The notes below the pieces were generated by a model. The model did not search any database. It was not told the origin of the DNA and was given only the letters and a program-made list of their open reading frames with translations. Of a DNA stretch of 64,000 nt, positions 1 through 16,925 are shown in pieces. Each line of letters opens with the position of its first letter. Positions within the stretch are counted from its first letter, which is position 1. Location of the stretch: contig CM060194.1 of the NCBI GenBank assembly GCA_030549335.1, positions 65,314,547-65,378,546 on the forward strand, in the 5' to 3' direction. Source of the DNA: Pontederia crassipes (lineage: Eukaryota; Streptophyta; Magnoliopsida; Commelinales; Pontederiaceae). The position numbers and the translations under genes were made by a program.

Positions 1-390
1 ACGGGTATTAATAACCCCATAGTGATGGTATTACAAAGACAGAAAAGGGGCAAATAGATAAACTGAGGAGACAGTGAACCTACGGGTCTCTAATGACAAT
101 TACTCTTGGGATACATGTCCTCTCCCATCTGTATTTCGAAAAAGGGTGATGTATTGATACACCCTTTCCCAAAGAAGGCATTATATTGATTACAGATTAT
201 AACGTCAGAGGGACAGATAGCTTAGCTGAGGAGACAGTGAACCTACGGATCTTTATTGACCACTGTTCCTGGTGTACATGTCATCTTCCACCTGTATCTG
301 AAAAGAGTGATGTATTGACACACTCCTTCTCCAAAGTGGGCATACTGACTTCACAGATGTATATAGGCACTTTTAGCATCTCAACCTAAT
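1..390. repeat. Two-copy diverged tandem repeat, period about 163 bp
   Basis: The block starting near 65 (GAGGAGACAGTGAACCTACG) recurs near 228. The following text is also parallel in both copies: a CTGTATnT motif, then GTGATGTATTGA, then a CTCC/CCTTTCCCAAAG-like stretch. The copies have diverged by substitutions and small indels. No protein is recognisable. It may be internal sequence of a larger mobile element that begins outside the window, but nothing here proves that. Confidence 0.6.
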
Positions 391-439
391 AAAGTCGAGC
401 TCACATAGGACAATGAACTTCAAAGACAAGAAATAGTAC

Positions 440-790
440 AACTCATGTTAAAGTAAAGTATGGTAAGACATGGTAAAGTATAATCCAGTATGGAAAAATA
501 TAAGCATGGTAAGGCATGATAAAGTAAAGTATAGCACAGTAAAATATGGTATGGTAAAGTATACTAAAGTATGGTAAAGTGAAGTACAATAAAGCATGAT
601 GAAGTAAAGCATAGCAAAGTATTGCATTACAAAATATAGTAGAGCATGACAAAGTGATGTATGACAAAGTATAACAAAGCGTGACAAAGTATTGTATGGC
701 AAAGCACATAGTATGACATAGTAAAGACAAAACAAAGTTACAGAAGAGAATAGAGTATGAACATAGTAAAGAATAAAGTATAGACATGAT
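440..790. repeat. Degenerate AAAGTATGGT-type minisatellite
   Basis: The stretch consists of imperfect short units of about 10 bp built on AAAGTATGGT, AAAGCATGAC and AAAGTATAGC. The purine-rich strand has few stops when read in reverse, which creates long open frames full of Tyr, Leu, Phe and Cys. Those frames are by-products of the repeat, not genes. Confidence 0.7.
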
Positions 791-864
791 GATTCATTGC
801 TTTGTACAACCAGAGCATTGATTATAATGAGAAAAGAAAAGATTATATGTCCATAGCAAAGCAT

Positions 865-1381
865 GTCATTGCTTATCCGTTATTGATTCAAGCATGTTTT
901 GATTATTAATTTATAGCATATGATTCTATTGTACTGGACGTTTTCGCTCACGGGTATTCGATGCCCCTACATTTGAGATTTTGCAGATGAGCACTCTGTT
1001 AGCGAGGGGTAATGGAGGATGCAGAGCTCACGGATCGCTGCACATGACTCATCAAATAATAGTGTCTTTTCCTTTCATTTCATGAGTTTCGATAATTTGT
1101 TTCAACATTAGGTGAATTAGTTTTATGGTCATTTGTTTGGGCCTATTGAATATTATTTTCATTTCCGTTCCCATTATGGATTACATCATATGTTGGTGTC
1201 TTTTGATATTCAGACATTTTTTTCTTCCGCAATAAAGTCTTACTTAGTTTATCATTATATATTCATTGCCATATATGATATTTTGTTGACTGGTCAAGGT
1301 CAAAAATGTAGCAGGCAGTGTAGTGTTCTCTTGGTCAACCTAACTGCCTACGTGGCAGGAGGACTGATTTTGGGGGCGTTA
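865..1381. other. Unassigned segment, possibly an LTR remnant
   Basis: No coding signal is recognisable. The text ends in GGGGGCGTTACA just before a GC-rich segment. Plant LTRs often end in a GGGYGTTACA-like sequence, so this may be the right edge of an LTR. No matching left edge lies inside the window, so the family and limits stay open. It is treated as a possible fossil only. Confidence 0.2.
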
Positions 1382-1760
1382 CAGTGGGCGTCATGCGCTC
1401 ATCTTTCATCAGCGGCGACACCTTCTTCCCCACAACTGCCAGAACAGTCTTCCATCTGTGCCTCCAGTCCCACCCACTACGACATCCCCACATCCGCATT
1501 CTTGCGGAGCGCCGCACCCCAACGGTCGTTCTTTGCCTTGATTCCCTCTCTACGGTCATCACCCTGCCTCATTGCTGCTTCCCCCCATCGGCTCTGGCTT
1601 TGGTACAGAGACAAACGTCCCTTCTCGCCTCTCCCCTCCCTCTGGATGGCGGGTCTGAACCTTCAACCGCGTGTGGATCTCCGGAGATTCAGTTCGACAC
1701 CTGGTGGCTTACACTTTTGGCGGAGGTCACCTTCGGTAATCGTCCCTTACCTTGATTTGT
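1382..1760. other. GC-rich segment of unknown nature
   Basis: Base composition rises sharply here, with many CCC/TCC/GCC triplets, and drops again after about 1760. Open frames exist on both strands (plus strand to 1762 and 1755, minus strand 1562 to 1335), but none gives a protein I recognise and none has a clear start context. It could be an exon or leader fragment captured by a mobile element, or the first exon of a lost gene. Confidence 0.3.
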
Positions 1761-3269
1761 AATCCAATGTTGGTTCGTTTGATGCTCACAACTCATTTGG
1801 TTTCCTTCCTATCATACTTATATATTTGATCGCATGATGTCGAATCGTTTGCATTACTTAGCATATTATTATTACTAATCCTCAATTCCGTGCGAAGCAC
1901 GGTTAATGAATATTACAAATAATATATAATTGAAATATTATGATTTATAATAATTATCAAAATTTTATTTATACTTGTATAATAATTTATAAAAGTGAAG
2001 TAGTATAATATCTTATTATACTTATCCATTATAAAAATAAAATATTATTTATAATATATAAATTTGATATTTAATCCTAATCACTATCGTAATATATAAA
2101 GATGATATTTGATATTTAATATCTGATTAATATCATTTAATAAAAGATTATTATACACAATGATAATCTTTATGAAATTAGAGAATATCTATTAGTGCTA
2201 GTTCTAAATCCCGTGCAATGTACCGATGTCAGATGTTATAAAAATATATAGTATATAATTGAAATAGTATAATTAATAATAATTATCAAAACTAATTTAT
2301 TGGTATTTAAATGTCATAAATAGGTTACTCTATTTTGAAAAGTTTAAAATTCAATTTTAAATTACCAAGACCCCAACTTCTAATTAAATTAAATTTTCTT
2401 AAATAATTAATTATTTCAACTCAAATTGATTTTTTTAGTTTAAATTATTTTGGAGAGAATTGATTTCATTGCTTTAATTTTTCTAAGTTAAAAGATAATA
2501 CATTATTTTTTAAAAAATGAAATATTTTTTTATTATATTTGTACATTGCCTTTTAGAAATAACATATTATTGATTTATTTTTTAAAATAGTTAAAAGATA
2601 TTATTTTTACTTATATATTATCTATTAGAAACAATATATTATTTATTTTAATCATACTAAAAAAATCTGCTTGTATAAACATGCTTATAAATTAATCCTA
2701 TTTCATTTTTATTACCTTATATAAAGAGTTAGAAGACAAATTTTATTTTATTACCTTATATAACTAACTATTATAAGATAAATTTTTATTTTGTGAAAAT
2801 AAATTAGATTTGTATATATTACCTTATATAAAAATTTGACACATCATCATTCTATGATGCCAAAAACTGTGTGTTTTTATCTCTCCTTATATTATAATAA
2901 TAATATAGATATAGATTTTAATATAGATAACTAATTTTTATTCTTAATATTTATTTTTAAACAAATATATAAATATATTATGATGGAAATCTTATCTCGA
3001 TTTGAATAAGTAGAATGATTAGTTTAAATAATAAAGGTTAAAACTAATGTATAAATTACTTGCATACATATTAGGATTAGGATTTGAAATAAATTAGGAT
3101 TGTAACAAACTTTTATTATACATTTTTTTAATTAGGAATAAAATAATAATTATTACATATTAGGATTAGGATTTGAAATAAAAATTAGGATTATAACAAA
3201 CTGCTCTTATACGTATATTATTTTTTTAATTCCGAATTCTATGATGCCACTTTGTGCTTTTATCTCTCC

Positions 3270-3270
3270 T

Positions 3271-3346
<76 letters not shown>
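3270..3346. repeat. (TAA)n microsatellite
   Basis: A nearly perfect run of about 25 ATA/TAA triplets, sitting inside one copy of the AT-rich duplicated block. The sister copy near 2890 has only a few triplets, so the run expanded after the duplication. Confidence 0.95.
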
Positions 3347-4374
3347 TCGATTTTAATATAGATAACTAATTTTTATTCTTAATATTTCTTTTTAAACAAA
3401 TATGTAAATATATTATGATGAAAATATTATATGGATTTGAATAATTATAATGATTAGTTTAAATATTAGCACGTATTACATATATTAGAATTATAATTAG
3501 AATTTGAATAATAAGATATGTCTTCGGATCTTACTGATGCATTAGTAATAGTTAACATATAATTATGCCTTTACAACAAAATTTTATTTTACATTATTTT
3601 TTAATTCCAAAAAATACAATATTTTACATGTTAAGCTATCTCTTCGGATATTATTAATACATTAGTAATAGTTATAGTTAACAAATAATTATGCATACAA
3701 TAACTCTAAGTGATAGATTGAGTTTTAAATCATATGTGCTAGGATTAGGAGAAATATTATTATTATAAAATATTAAGATAAAACTAACGTACAAATTACT
3801 TGCACACATATTAGGATTAGGATTTGAAATAAATTAGGATTGTGACAAACTTTTATTATACATTTTTTTAATTCCAAACAGAATAATAACTATTACATAT
3901 TGGGATTAGAATTTGAAATAAAAATTATGATCATAACAAATTGTTCTTATATGTACATTATTTTTTTAATTTCGAATAAAATAGTTATTATAAGTATTAA
4001 ATATTATGATAAGTCTTCGGGATAATATAAATAAGAATAAATATATTTTTTTGTCTACTCAAATGATATTTCTAATCAACTTAGATTTATCTAATAAAAT
4101 TTAAAAGAAATTAAAATTATATAAGGTTGATTAGCTAGTATTTGAATTCTTTCCATGTTATTAGAATTATAGATATATATATATCTATAATTTGAATTAA
4201 ATTGAGATTGTTATCTTAAATATTAGTAATATTAATATTAATATGACTCAAATTGAATTATATAATTTAAATTATTTTTAATTCCGAAAATAACAAATTA
4301 TGTTTTAAAAGGAATTATTTTTACTCGTAATAATACAAAAATTTATAAAAAGGAAAAAATAATTTTAATTTGAC

Positions 4375-5280
4375 TCAAATTGAATTATTTGTTTAAAATT
4401 ATTTTAAAATTCCTAAAGTAACGAATTATTTATTTTACTTTAGTTACCTTATATAACCAACTATTATAAGATAGTATTTATTTGCTTTTAATCACACTCA
4501 ATTTGGTAAAAGAAGAAAAACTAATATTAATTTTACTCAAATTAAATTATTTATTTTAAATTATTTTTTAACTCGAAAAAATAACAAATTATTTTTTAAA
4601 TAGGAATTATTTTTACTTGTAACCATACTCAAATTGATATAAATGAAATATTAAACTTAATTTGACTCAAATTAAATTATTTACTTATGAAATTTCTTCC
4701 AAAAATAACAAATTATTTCTTTTAATTTTGTTACCTTATATAACATATTATTTATATTTACTTTTAATCATATTTACTCGTAATAATACTCAAATTTATA
4801 AAAATGAAAGATTAATATTAATTTTACTCAAATTGAATTATTTATTTAAAATTATTTTAAAATTCCTAAAGTAACGAATTATTTATATTACTTTGATTAT
4901 CTTATATAACAAACTATTATAAGATAGTATTTATTTCCTTTTAAACATACTCAAATTGGTAAAAGAAGAAAGACTAATCTTAATTTTACTCAAATTAAAT
5001 TATTTATTTTAAATTATTTTTAACTCTGAAAAATAACAAATTATTTTTTAAATAGGAATTATTTTTACTTGTAACCATACTCAAATTGATATAAATGAAA
5101 TATTAAACTTAATTTGATCAAATTAAATTATTTATTTATGAAATTATTTCTTCCGAAAATAACAAATTATTTCTTTTAATTTTATTACCTTATATAACAT
5201 ACTATTATAAGATTATTTATATTTACTTTTAATCATAATTGATAAAAAAGAAAGATTAATCTTAATTTGACTCAAATTGA
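4375..5280. repeat. AT-rich tandem duplication, period about 453 bp
   Basis: TCCTAAAGTAACGAATTATT starts at 4411 and again at 4864. TAGGAATTATTTTTACTTGT starts at 4601 and again at 5053. AACAAATTATTTCTTTTAAT lies near 4707 and 5160. The constant offset of 452-453 bp shows a tandem duplication rather than chance AT-rich similarity. No coding content was seen. Confidence 0.75.
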
Positions 5281-5834
5281 ATTATTTATTTTAAATTATT
5301 TTTAAAATTTGAAAATAAAAATACTTACAAAATATCTTTTAAAAAGAAAATAATTTATTTTAATATAATCAAATGGATGAAAGGAAAAGTTTAATCTTAA
5401 TTTGAATCAAATTAATTTTTTTATATTATTTTTAAATTCCGAAAATAACAAATTATTTTTTAATTACGTAATATCTTTTATAAAGAAAATAATTTTTGTT
5501 TTAATCGTACTCAAATAATTGAAGATTAATTTTTGAAATAATATTATTTATCTGACTTTTTCATGTATTGTATATTATTAATATTGAGTTTTATATATTG
5601 TTACTTTATGCAACAAATTTTCTAAAATTAATATTATCATTTAGATTTAAACTGAATTATTATTTTATTTTATTTTTTTTAATTTCTAAAATAAGATTAA
5701 TTTTATCTTTTAAATTTAGATAAATTATTATTATTTGATACGAAGATTAATTTTATCTTTTAAATTTTGTAAATTTTATCTTTTAAATTTAGTAAATTAT
5801 TAATAATTAAATAAATTATTAGTAAATTTAGTAA

Positions 5835-6270
5835 ATCTTTCTTCTTCGTCCAGCGGCCGTGCGCTCGAGCCCTCCGCCCGCCGCCCCGATCTTCCCCGCC
5901 GCCGTGCGCTCGAGCCCACCGCCCGCAGTCTTCGTTTCGTGTATGCGTCCGTCAATGCCTTGAGCCACTTTCTGTTCACACTTCAATTTACTTCTCGGAC
6001 AGCCAAAAATCGATCTGTCCCTCATTTTTTTTCCCTTCCAAAAAGATCGAAACCCTCGTTTTCGATCCAATTTCGCTTCTGTTTCCAGCGCTCGAGTACG
6101 AAGTTTGCATCTTCTGGGTCGCCTCAGCTGTCGGAGCTCGTAAAAATTTCGTTTTTTTTTTCGTGCTTGCTTCTCCCAAGCCCCCTCGGTTTTGATCAAA
6201 GCTTGCGCCCTTTTGATATCTTGAGCTGCTGGAACTCATCAAGATATCGCCTTTTTCTACGAAGCCATAA
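5835..6270 (+). promoter_or_regulatory. Probable transcribed leader of the PPR gene, with a short internal duplication
   Basis: GC content jumps at 5840 after 4 kb of AT-rich DNA, followed by C/T-rich text typical of a plant 5' leader. The stretch GCCGTGCGCTCGAGCCC occurs twice (about 5856 and 5901), showing a tandem duplication of about 45 bp. Between 6280 and 6660 the sequence is T-rich and intron-like, so a leader intron ahead of the ATG at 6722 is plausible. Open frames on both strands here match no known protein. Confidence 0.4.
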
Positions 6271-6721
6271 ACTTTGAATTCTGGCCTTATCGTTTGCCCT
6301 TTTCGAGCTGCGAAATCTGCGTCCTTTTGCTGTGATGGGTTTCGGCTGATAGTTTTGATTTCTTTTCCCATTTTGTATAAGTTGTTTGCTCCTTTTCGCC
6401 AAGACTAACTAGACATTTGCTTCCTTTTTGATACAAAAATTGTACAAATTTAACTTTAGGTAATAAAGCATGTTTATGAGACATGAAACATCAAAACATT
6501 GGTGAAGATTTTTCTCTTTTCTCTAGCATAGTTGGATAATTTTCTTAGCAAAATGTCATTCTGGATAAGTAAATATGCATCTTTGCTTTCGTTATAACTC
6601 AACAGTTTTCCCTACTGACAATTTTAATGGATGTTTTTGTAGCATTTGAGAACGCAAGGCTCAAACTGAACAGCATTATTTGCCAGTTGCATTTCTCTGA
6701 CAACCGAATTTCTCCGACTGT

Positions 6722-9112
6722 ATGATCTGGGCAGTGGCAAGGGGCAAAGCCCCATCTCTCTGTCGGACAGTGGATCTGTCTTTCCTTTCCAGATCTCTAC
6801 GTTTCTGCACTGCTGTCAGTCCCTCCATCTCCACCATCTCCAATGAGCTTGCCATCTTTGAACGGGTGTTTGATGTCCTCCACACTGCCCCCTCTGCCCT
6901 CGAGGACTCCCTTGGTTTTCTTTCCCCTTGCCTCACCCCTCACATTGTTGCTGCTGTACTTGATGACCCTGTTCTTCCTCCTTATGCTGCTTTTCACTTC
7001 TTCACTTGGGCATCGCGCCACCCCCAACTGCGTAGCCGGCCTGCTGAGAACCGCATTATTTCTGTCCTGCGCTCCCATGGATTTGACAGCGCTTGGCAGT
7101 CCCTGACAGACCTTAGCAGACAGAACATCCCTATTCCTCCGCAAGCATTCACTGTGCTCATTTCAGCATACTCTGCATCAGGATTAACTGAGAAGGCTGT
7201 TGAGACTTTCGGACGGATGGCTGAATTCAGCTGCCGCCCTAACACCGTCGCCTACAACAAAATGCTTGGCATCTTTGTGGACAATGGCATGGTTTTGCTT
7301 GCTATGGCAGTGTATAATCAGATGATCAAATCTGATTGCTGGCCTAACCAATTAACTTTTGTCATCCTGATGCATGGGTTGTGTAATGTTGGAAAAATGA
7401 ATGATGCATTGAAGCTGTTTGATGAAATGCTTCAGAGAGGTATAGTTCCCAACACGATGCTATACACAGTGCTCATAACATGTTTATGTAAAGCTGACAG
7501 ATTAGATGATGCAATTCGAGTGCTACGATCAATGAAAGAGAAGAATTGTAGGCTCGACAATATTACTTATAATGCATTGTTGAGTGGGTTCTGCAATTCA
7601 GGGAGGATTGATGAGGCTTTTGAGCAACTGAATATGCTTGAAAAGGATGGATTTTCTCTCAGCTTGAATGGTTATAGCTGCTTGATTGATGGATTATTCA
7701 AGGCTGGGAGGTTTGAAGAGGCATGCCAACAGTACAAGGTAATGCTGGAGAAGAATCTGGCTCCTGATTGCATACTCTACACTATACTAATTAAGGGCTA
7801 CTCAAAAGCTGGTAAAGTTGAGGAAGCTTTTGGATTTCTGAAGGAGATGACTGCTCAAGGTTTAGTTCCAGATACCTTCTGCTATAACACTCTGATCAAA
7901 GGACTTTGTGATGTTGGGCATTTGGATAGAGCTCGTTCACTAGTCTTGGAGATTTCAGAAAATGATTGTTTTCCAGATTCTGCAACCTACACTATCATGA
8001 TATGTGGTTTGTGCAAAGAAGGCCTTGTTGGTGATGCACAGCAAATTTTTGATGAAATGGGAAAGTTAGGATGTGTACCCACCATTATGACATTTAATGC
8101 TCTCATTAATGGTTTATGCAAGGCGGGGAAGCTAGAAGAAGCACACCTCCTTTTCTATAAGATGGAGATGGGAAAGAATCCTTCCTTGTTCCTTCGGCTC
8201 TCCCAGGGAACTAATAGGGTTCATGATAGTCGTAGCCTTCATCGGTTGATTGAAGACTTGTGCCAATCTGGTCAGGTGCTGAAGGCATACAACCTTCTTC
8301 TTGACATTATAAATTGTGGGGTTGTACCCAATGTCGTGACTCTTAACATACTAATAAATGGTTTGTGCAAAGTTGGAAACCCAGAGGGGGGCATGAAGCT
8401 CTTCAAGGAACTGCAGCTTAAGGGGATCTCACCTGATGTAATCACTTATGGAACACTTATTGATGGTCTCCTAACAGTCCATAGGGAAGAGGAGGCATCT
8501 GTGGTTTTTCAACATATGTTACGGAGTGGATGTACCCCTAGTTTGTCTATATACAACACCTTCATGAAAACATTATGTAAGAGGAGAAGAGTTTCACAGG
8601 CAATAGTCCTTTGGTTGGACTACCTCTCACAAGAATCTGGACTTAGTGAAGAAGCTAATAATATTGATGCAATTAGGAAACATTTTGAGCAAGAAAATCT
8701 AGAAGAAGTCGTTAGGGGGTTGATTCAGATGGACCAAGACTGTGGTTCTGCTAGTTCATCTCCTTACACTATTTGGCTTATTGGGTATTGCCAAATGCAA
8801 AAAGTGGATGAAGCTCTTATGATTTTCGCCATCCTCAAAGAGTTTGGGATTGACGCAACTCCACCTAGTTGTGTTCAGCTTATCAATTGTCTATGCAAGG
8901 AGAGGAAACTAGATCCAGCATTGGATGTCATGTTGTATGCCCTGGACAGGGGTTTCCACCTCATGCAACCAGTCGGCAATCGTTTAATACAGAGGCTCTG
9001 TTTACATCACAAAAAGGATGCTGCTCGGGAACTTGTGCAAAGGATGTCACTGACTGGATATAATATGGATGTTTATCTTCGGGAAACTAATAAGATTCTA
9101 TTGTACAATTAG
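6722..9112 (+). CDS. P-class pentatricopeptide repeat protein (At1g79540-like)
   Basis: Intact single-exon gene of 796 aa. After a basic, Ser/Arg-rich N-terminus (RGKAPSLCRTVDLSFLSRSL) that looks like an organelle presequence, a linker contains FHFFTWASRHP, common in PPR proteins. From about residue 140 to 640 there are at least twelve 35-residue PPR motifs of the form YNxLIxGLCxxGxxxEAxxLFxxMxxxGxxPD. They carry no C-terminal E or DYW domain, so this is P class. The C-terminal part (YTIWLIGYCQMQKVDEA, then SCVQLINCLCKERKLDPALD, then RGFHLMQPVGNRLIQRLC) matches my memory of Arabidopsis At1g79540, a protein of about 780 aa. P-class PPR proteins bind organelle RNA; the target of this one is unknown. 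The start was chosen because it is the first in-frame ATG ahead of the presequence. Confidence 0.9.
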   Translation: MIWAVARGKAPSLCRTVDLSFLSRSLRFCTAVSPSISTISNELAIFERVFDVLHTAPSALEDSLGFLSPCLTPHIVAAVLDDPVLPPYAAFHFFTWASRHPQLRSRPAENRIISVLRSHGFDSAWQSLTDLSRQNIPIPPQAFTVLISAYSASGLTEKAVETFGRMAEFSCRPNTVAYNKMLGIFVDNGMVLLAMAVYNQMIKSDCWPNQLTFVILMHGLCNVGKMNDALKLFDEMLQRGIVPNTMLYTVLITCLCKADRLDDAIRVLRSMKEKNCRLDNITYNALLSGFCNSGRIDEAFEQLNMLEKDGFSLSLNGYSCLIDGLFKAGRFEEACQQYKVMLEKNLAPDCILYTILIKGYSKAGKVEEAFGFLKEMTAQGLVPDTFCYNTLIKGLCDVGHLDRARSLVLEISENDCFPDSATYTIMICGLCKEGLVGDAQQIFDEMGKLGCVPTIMTFNALINGLCKAGKLEEAHLLFYKMEMGKNPSLFLRLSQGTNRVHDSRSLHRLIEDLCQSGQVLKAYNLLLDIINCGVVPNVVTLNILINGLCKVGNPEGGMKLFKELQLKGISPDVITYGTLIDGLLTVHREEEASVVFQHMLRSGCTPSLSIYNTFMKTLCKRRRVSQAIVLWLDYLSQESGLSEEANNIDAIRKHFEQENLEEVVRGLIQMDQDCGSASSSPYTIWLIGYCQMQKVDEALMIFAILKEFGIDATPPSCVQLINCLCKERKLDPALDVMLYALDRGFHLMQPVGNRLIQRLCLHHKKDAARELVQRMSLTGYNMDVYLRETNKILLYN

Positions 9113-9658
9113 GTTGGTGAAAGTTTGTTTTTATTCTGCTTTCACCAGCAACACTTGAGCAATTAGCAAGGTATTTCCATGCTTCTCAAATTATATATGA
9201 TTTGTTCTAAGTACTTTTAGAGTAGGATAGACACAGTGCAAGAAAAAAATTTCTTTCTGTGGGGTCATCCCAATTTGTTGGAACATGAATAAGAAAAAGT
9301 TTATTGAATGCAATGAATGATCTTGCACAATCAAGAAGTCATTGAATATTATCTATTATTTGAGTGTGTGAAACACAACTGTAAATGGAAAAATTATAAT
9401 CATTTTTTCTAAAAATCTGAAAGAACAAAGTAATGAAGATATCATATAACATTGCAGTTTAGTGTTTAATGGTACAATTGAGGAGTATGCTATTCTTCTT
9501 TCAATCAGCTTGTCTTTTCGTAATGTTTGTTTCCTTTCAACTATTCTAGCATTACAATTGAAGTATATGATTCCCTTCTACTCAAGAGCTAATCTTGATG
9601 TTTTCAAAGCTTGTTCTTGAAGATATTGATGTCGCCTCAGTCTGTCTGCATGGATTAC
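9113..9658. other. Gap between the PPR gene and the PP2A repeat array
   Basis: The stretch holds the presumed 3' end of the PPR transcript and T-rich text. I searched it by eye for the missing first PP2A exon (residues from the start through about LSEQQVRALCEKAKE) and found no match in any frame. Confidence 0.6.
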
Positions 9659-14929
<5,271 letters not shown>

Positions 14930-15469
14930 ATGGGGGTGTTTAAATCATCCCATGCTTCTGAGATGTGAAGCAACTGTTTTGACTGTGATGAGCTGCCAAT
15001 TTTGGTCCAATCAAAACTTGGTCTAAGTGAATGTTGATACTTATTCTTTTACTGGTGCACGAATATGTAAATTAAATTCAGAGTGAGTCAACAGAAAATT
15101 TCCTTTGCTTTAATTGTAACAGTACAAGGCTGGGTGCATATGAACTGGTATTCGTGTTTGCGAACCTTCTGCATCTATTTTGTTTGTTTTGCAAATCTGA
15201 ATATTTGCAAGACTATAATTGTGTTCAAGATGTTAGACAAATCATAGAATTTTGAAAATGTCACTCATCCCGATAGACATCATGATCAGTGTCAGAACTA
15301 CATGAATTGGGGACATGATAACTCTTTGAAAATGATGGCATATTAGGGACTATGAAGGTTAAAAACAGAGGCCTGTGAGGCAAGAATTATTGGTATCTTA
15401 AATGCGCAGATGCCTAGTGTGTGTCACAGATAGCATGTCTCTATATGTCATGTGGCTTCCCTTAATCAT

Positions 15470-15566
15470 TTTTTTAAAGTAGGAGAGGATGAGAGCCATG
15501 TGCACTCATCCATATTTATTGATATAACAATATTACATCAAGATGTTGAAGAAATAATTTGTACAC
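15470..15566 (-). mobile_element. 97-bp 5'-truncated LINE tail with 15-bp target duplication
   Basis: GCTTCCCTTAATCAT at 15455-15469 is repeated exactly at 15567-15581. The insert between them starts with a T run, which is a poly(A) tail on the minus strand, followed by AAAGTAGGAGAGGATGAG. This is the signature of target-primed reverse transcription that stopped after about 90 bases. Confidence 0.8.
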
Positions 15567-15728
15567 GCTTCCCTTAATCATATTCCACTTTTCCTCTTAA
15601 ATTTGATGTTTACGAGTATCTATGACAGCTGAAAATCACAAGACCTTGTCCATATTTGTCGAATTCAGTGGAATTTTTCTGTAGTACTGGTGTTAAAGGA
15701 TCTAGTTTCTTATATATCATTGGCAGCT

Positions 15729-15748
15729 GCTCTCAAAAAAAGAAAAAA
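15729..15748 (+). mobile_element. 20-bp poly(A) insert with 13-bp target duplication
   Basis: ATCATTGGCAGCT at 15716-15728 recurs at 15749-15761. The insert between is GCTCTCAAAAAAAGAAAAAA. It looks like a retroposon truncated to its last few bases plus tail. Confidence 0.7.
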
Positions 15749-16542
15749 ATCATTGGCAGCTTATTTTAATACTTCTAATTGTATTTGATATATGGCTAAT
15801 CTATTTTGCTGTGACTAGCTTTTGGTGGCTCTCAAGGTGTGATATCCTCAACGTATTCCTATAATTCGAGGAAATCATGAGAGTCGTCAGGTATACTGAT
15901 GAATCACTGTTTCTGTTTTCTTATCTCACTTCACATTTTGACTTAATTGATAATTATTATGTCTTTCAAATATTTCTTGCACTACAAAACATCATATTTC
16001 ATTTGTCGAGCTTCTTTGTAGTTTTGTATTAGGTTTTTCCTTTTGACATCATATTTTATTTGTCGAGCTTCTTTGTAGTTTGGTATTAGGTTTTTCCTTT
16101 TTCTATTCATTCTCTTGCTGATTATTTGGACCTTATGACATGGCAGATTACTCAAGTGTATGGATTTTATGACGAATGTCTAAGGAAGTAAGTTTTTTGT
16201 CTTGGTTATTTCTATTACAGAAATGTTCATTCAAAAAATAGTAAAACTGCAAGGTGTTGGTTTTGCATTACTTTTCTACTTTAATGGATCTTAGCCAGAT
16301 TGGATCTTTTTGAAACGGAATGTTTCTTCGAAGCAATGTCAGTATTTGTTGAACACAGTCTGGCAATTACAATGCCATGTACTGATTCTAGTTGATTGGT
16401 ATTTTTATGTTGCTTGTTAACACATTATGCATGCATATAAACTGGTTATTTTTGGTCATTTAAATAGGAAGTGTAAGCTTTTGGCGAGGAAATTGATGCT
16501 AACTTGTGATGTATCAATTGATAGGAAATAAGTTGTAACACA

Positions 16543-16925
16543 TTTTTTTAAGGAGAAAGGACGAACAGCAAGAGGGTAGTCGTCCAGGTTTCATTAATAT
16601 TGAGAACAGTTACAAGATAATGGTAGAATGAAACAAAAGCAGCTGAAACTCAGCACCGAAAGACACAAAAATGCCATATGGCAGAGGTGACATGTTATCT
16701 GCAGTTCTTCCATTCCCCAATTAGGGCCCTTGCATGTGCGTGGATGTTCTCAGCATAACCACCACTACCACACACACACCGGAGGAGCGAATCATTTCAT
16801 TGTAGCCAAATAGCCCAGATGTGTATGCTATGGGAAAAGCCCTCTCTCCTAGATCTGTAAACTCGACCATGCAGTCTTCTGTTGCCATTGTTGAAAGAAT
16901 GCCAGAAAGCTACCTCTGTTGTAGT
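16543..16925 (-). mobile_element. 5'-truncated L1-type LINE 3' end
   Basis: On the plus strand it starts with a T run (TTTTTTTAAGGAGAAAGG), i.e. a poly(A) tail of a minus-strand element. Read on the minus strand, about 16800-16830 gives IWAIWLQ, a stop, then NDSL, matching the IWxIWLxRND segment at the end of plant LINE ORF2. Several stops show it is dead. The right limit is approximate and no clear target duplication was found. Confidence 0.55.

Larger units (their letters stand above)
1860..5820. other. Extremely AT-rich intergenic DNA with internal duplications
   Basis: No gene is visible in about 4 kb. The region contains several dispersed near-duplicates. A block around 2850-2985, beginning CTATGATGCC and containing TTTATCTCTCCTTAT, returns at 3239-3425. 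A GGATTAGGATTTGAAATAAA block recurs near 3070, 3150, 3808 and 3903. Hairpin-like CCGTGC..GCACGG text lies at about 1889-1904. This looks like layered decayed repeats rather than unique sequence. Confidence 0.7.
14930..15818 (+). other. PP2A pseudogene intron with small retroposon inserts
   Basis: Unique AT-rich text between the last array unit and exon C. It contains a 97-bp LINE tail at 15470-15566 and a 20-bp poly(A) insert at 15729-15748, both listed separately. No coding signal apart from these. Confidence 0.6.

Noticed and set aside
443-864. Two long overlapping minus-strand frames rich in Tyr, Leu and Cys
   Set aside because: Produced by the AAAGTATGGT minisatellite, which lacks stop triplets in reverse. 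No protein family matches.
1885-2225. Hairpin-like CCGTGCGAAGCACGG and a CTAGTTCTAAATCCCGTGC motif, considered as Helitron 3' ends on the minus strand
   Set aside because: The expected CTRR end with flanking A/T insertion site is not met cleanly, and no matching 5' end was seen.
5828-6484. Several open frames on both strands upstream of the PPR gene
   Set aside because: Low-complexity basic or Ser/Phe-rich translations with no family match. The region reads better as leader and leader intron.
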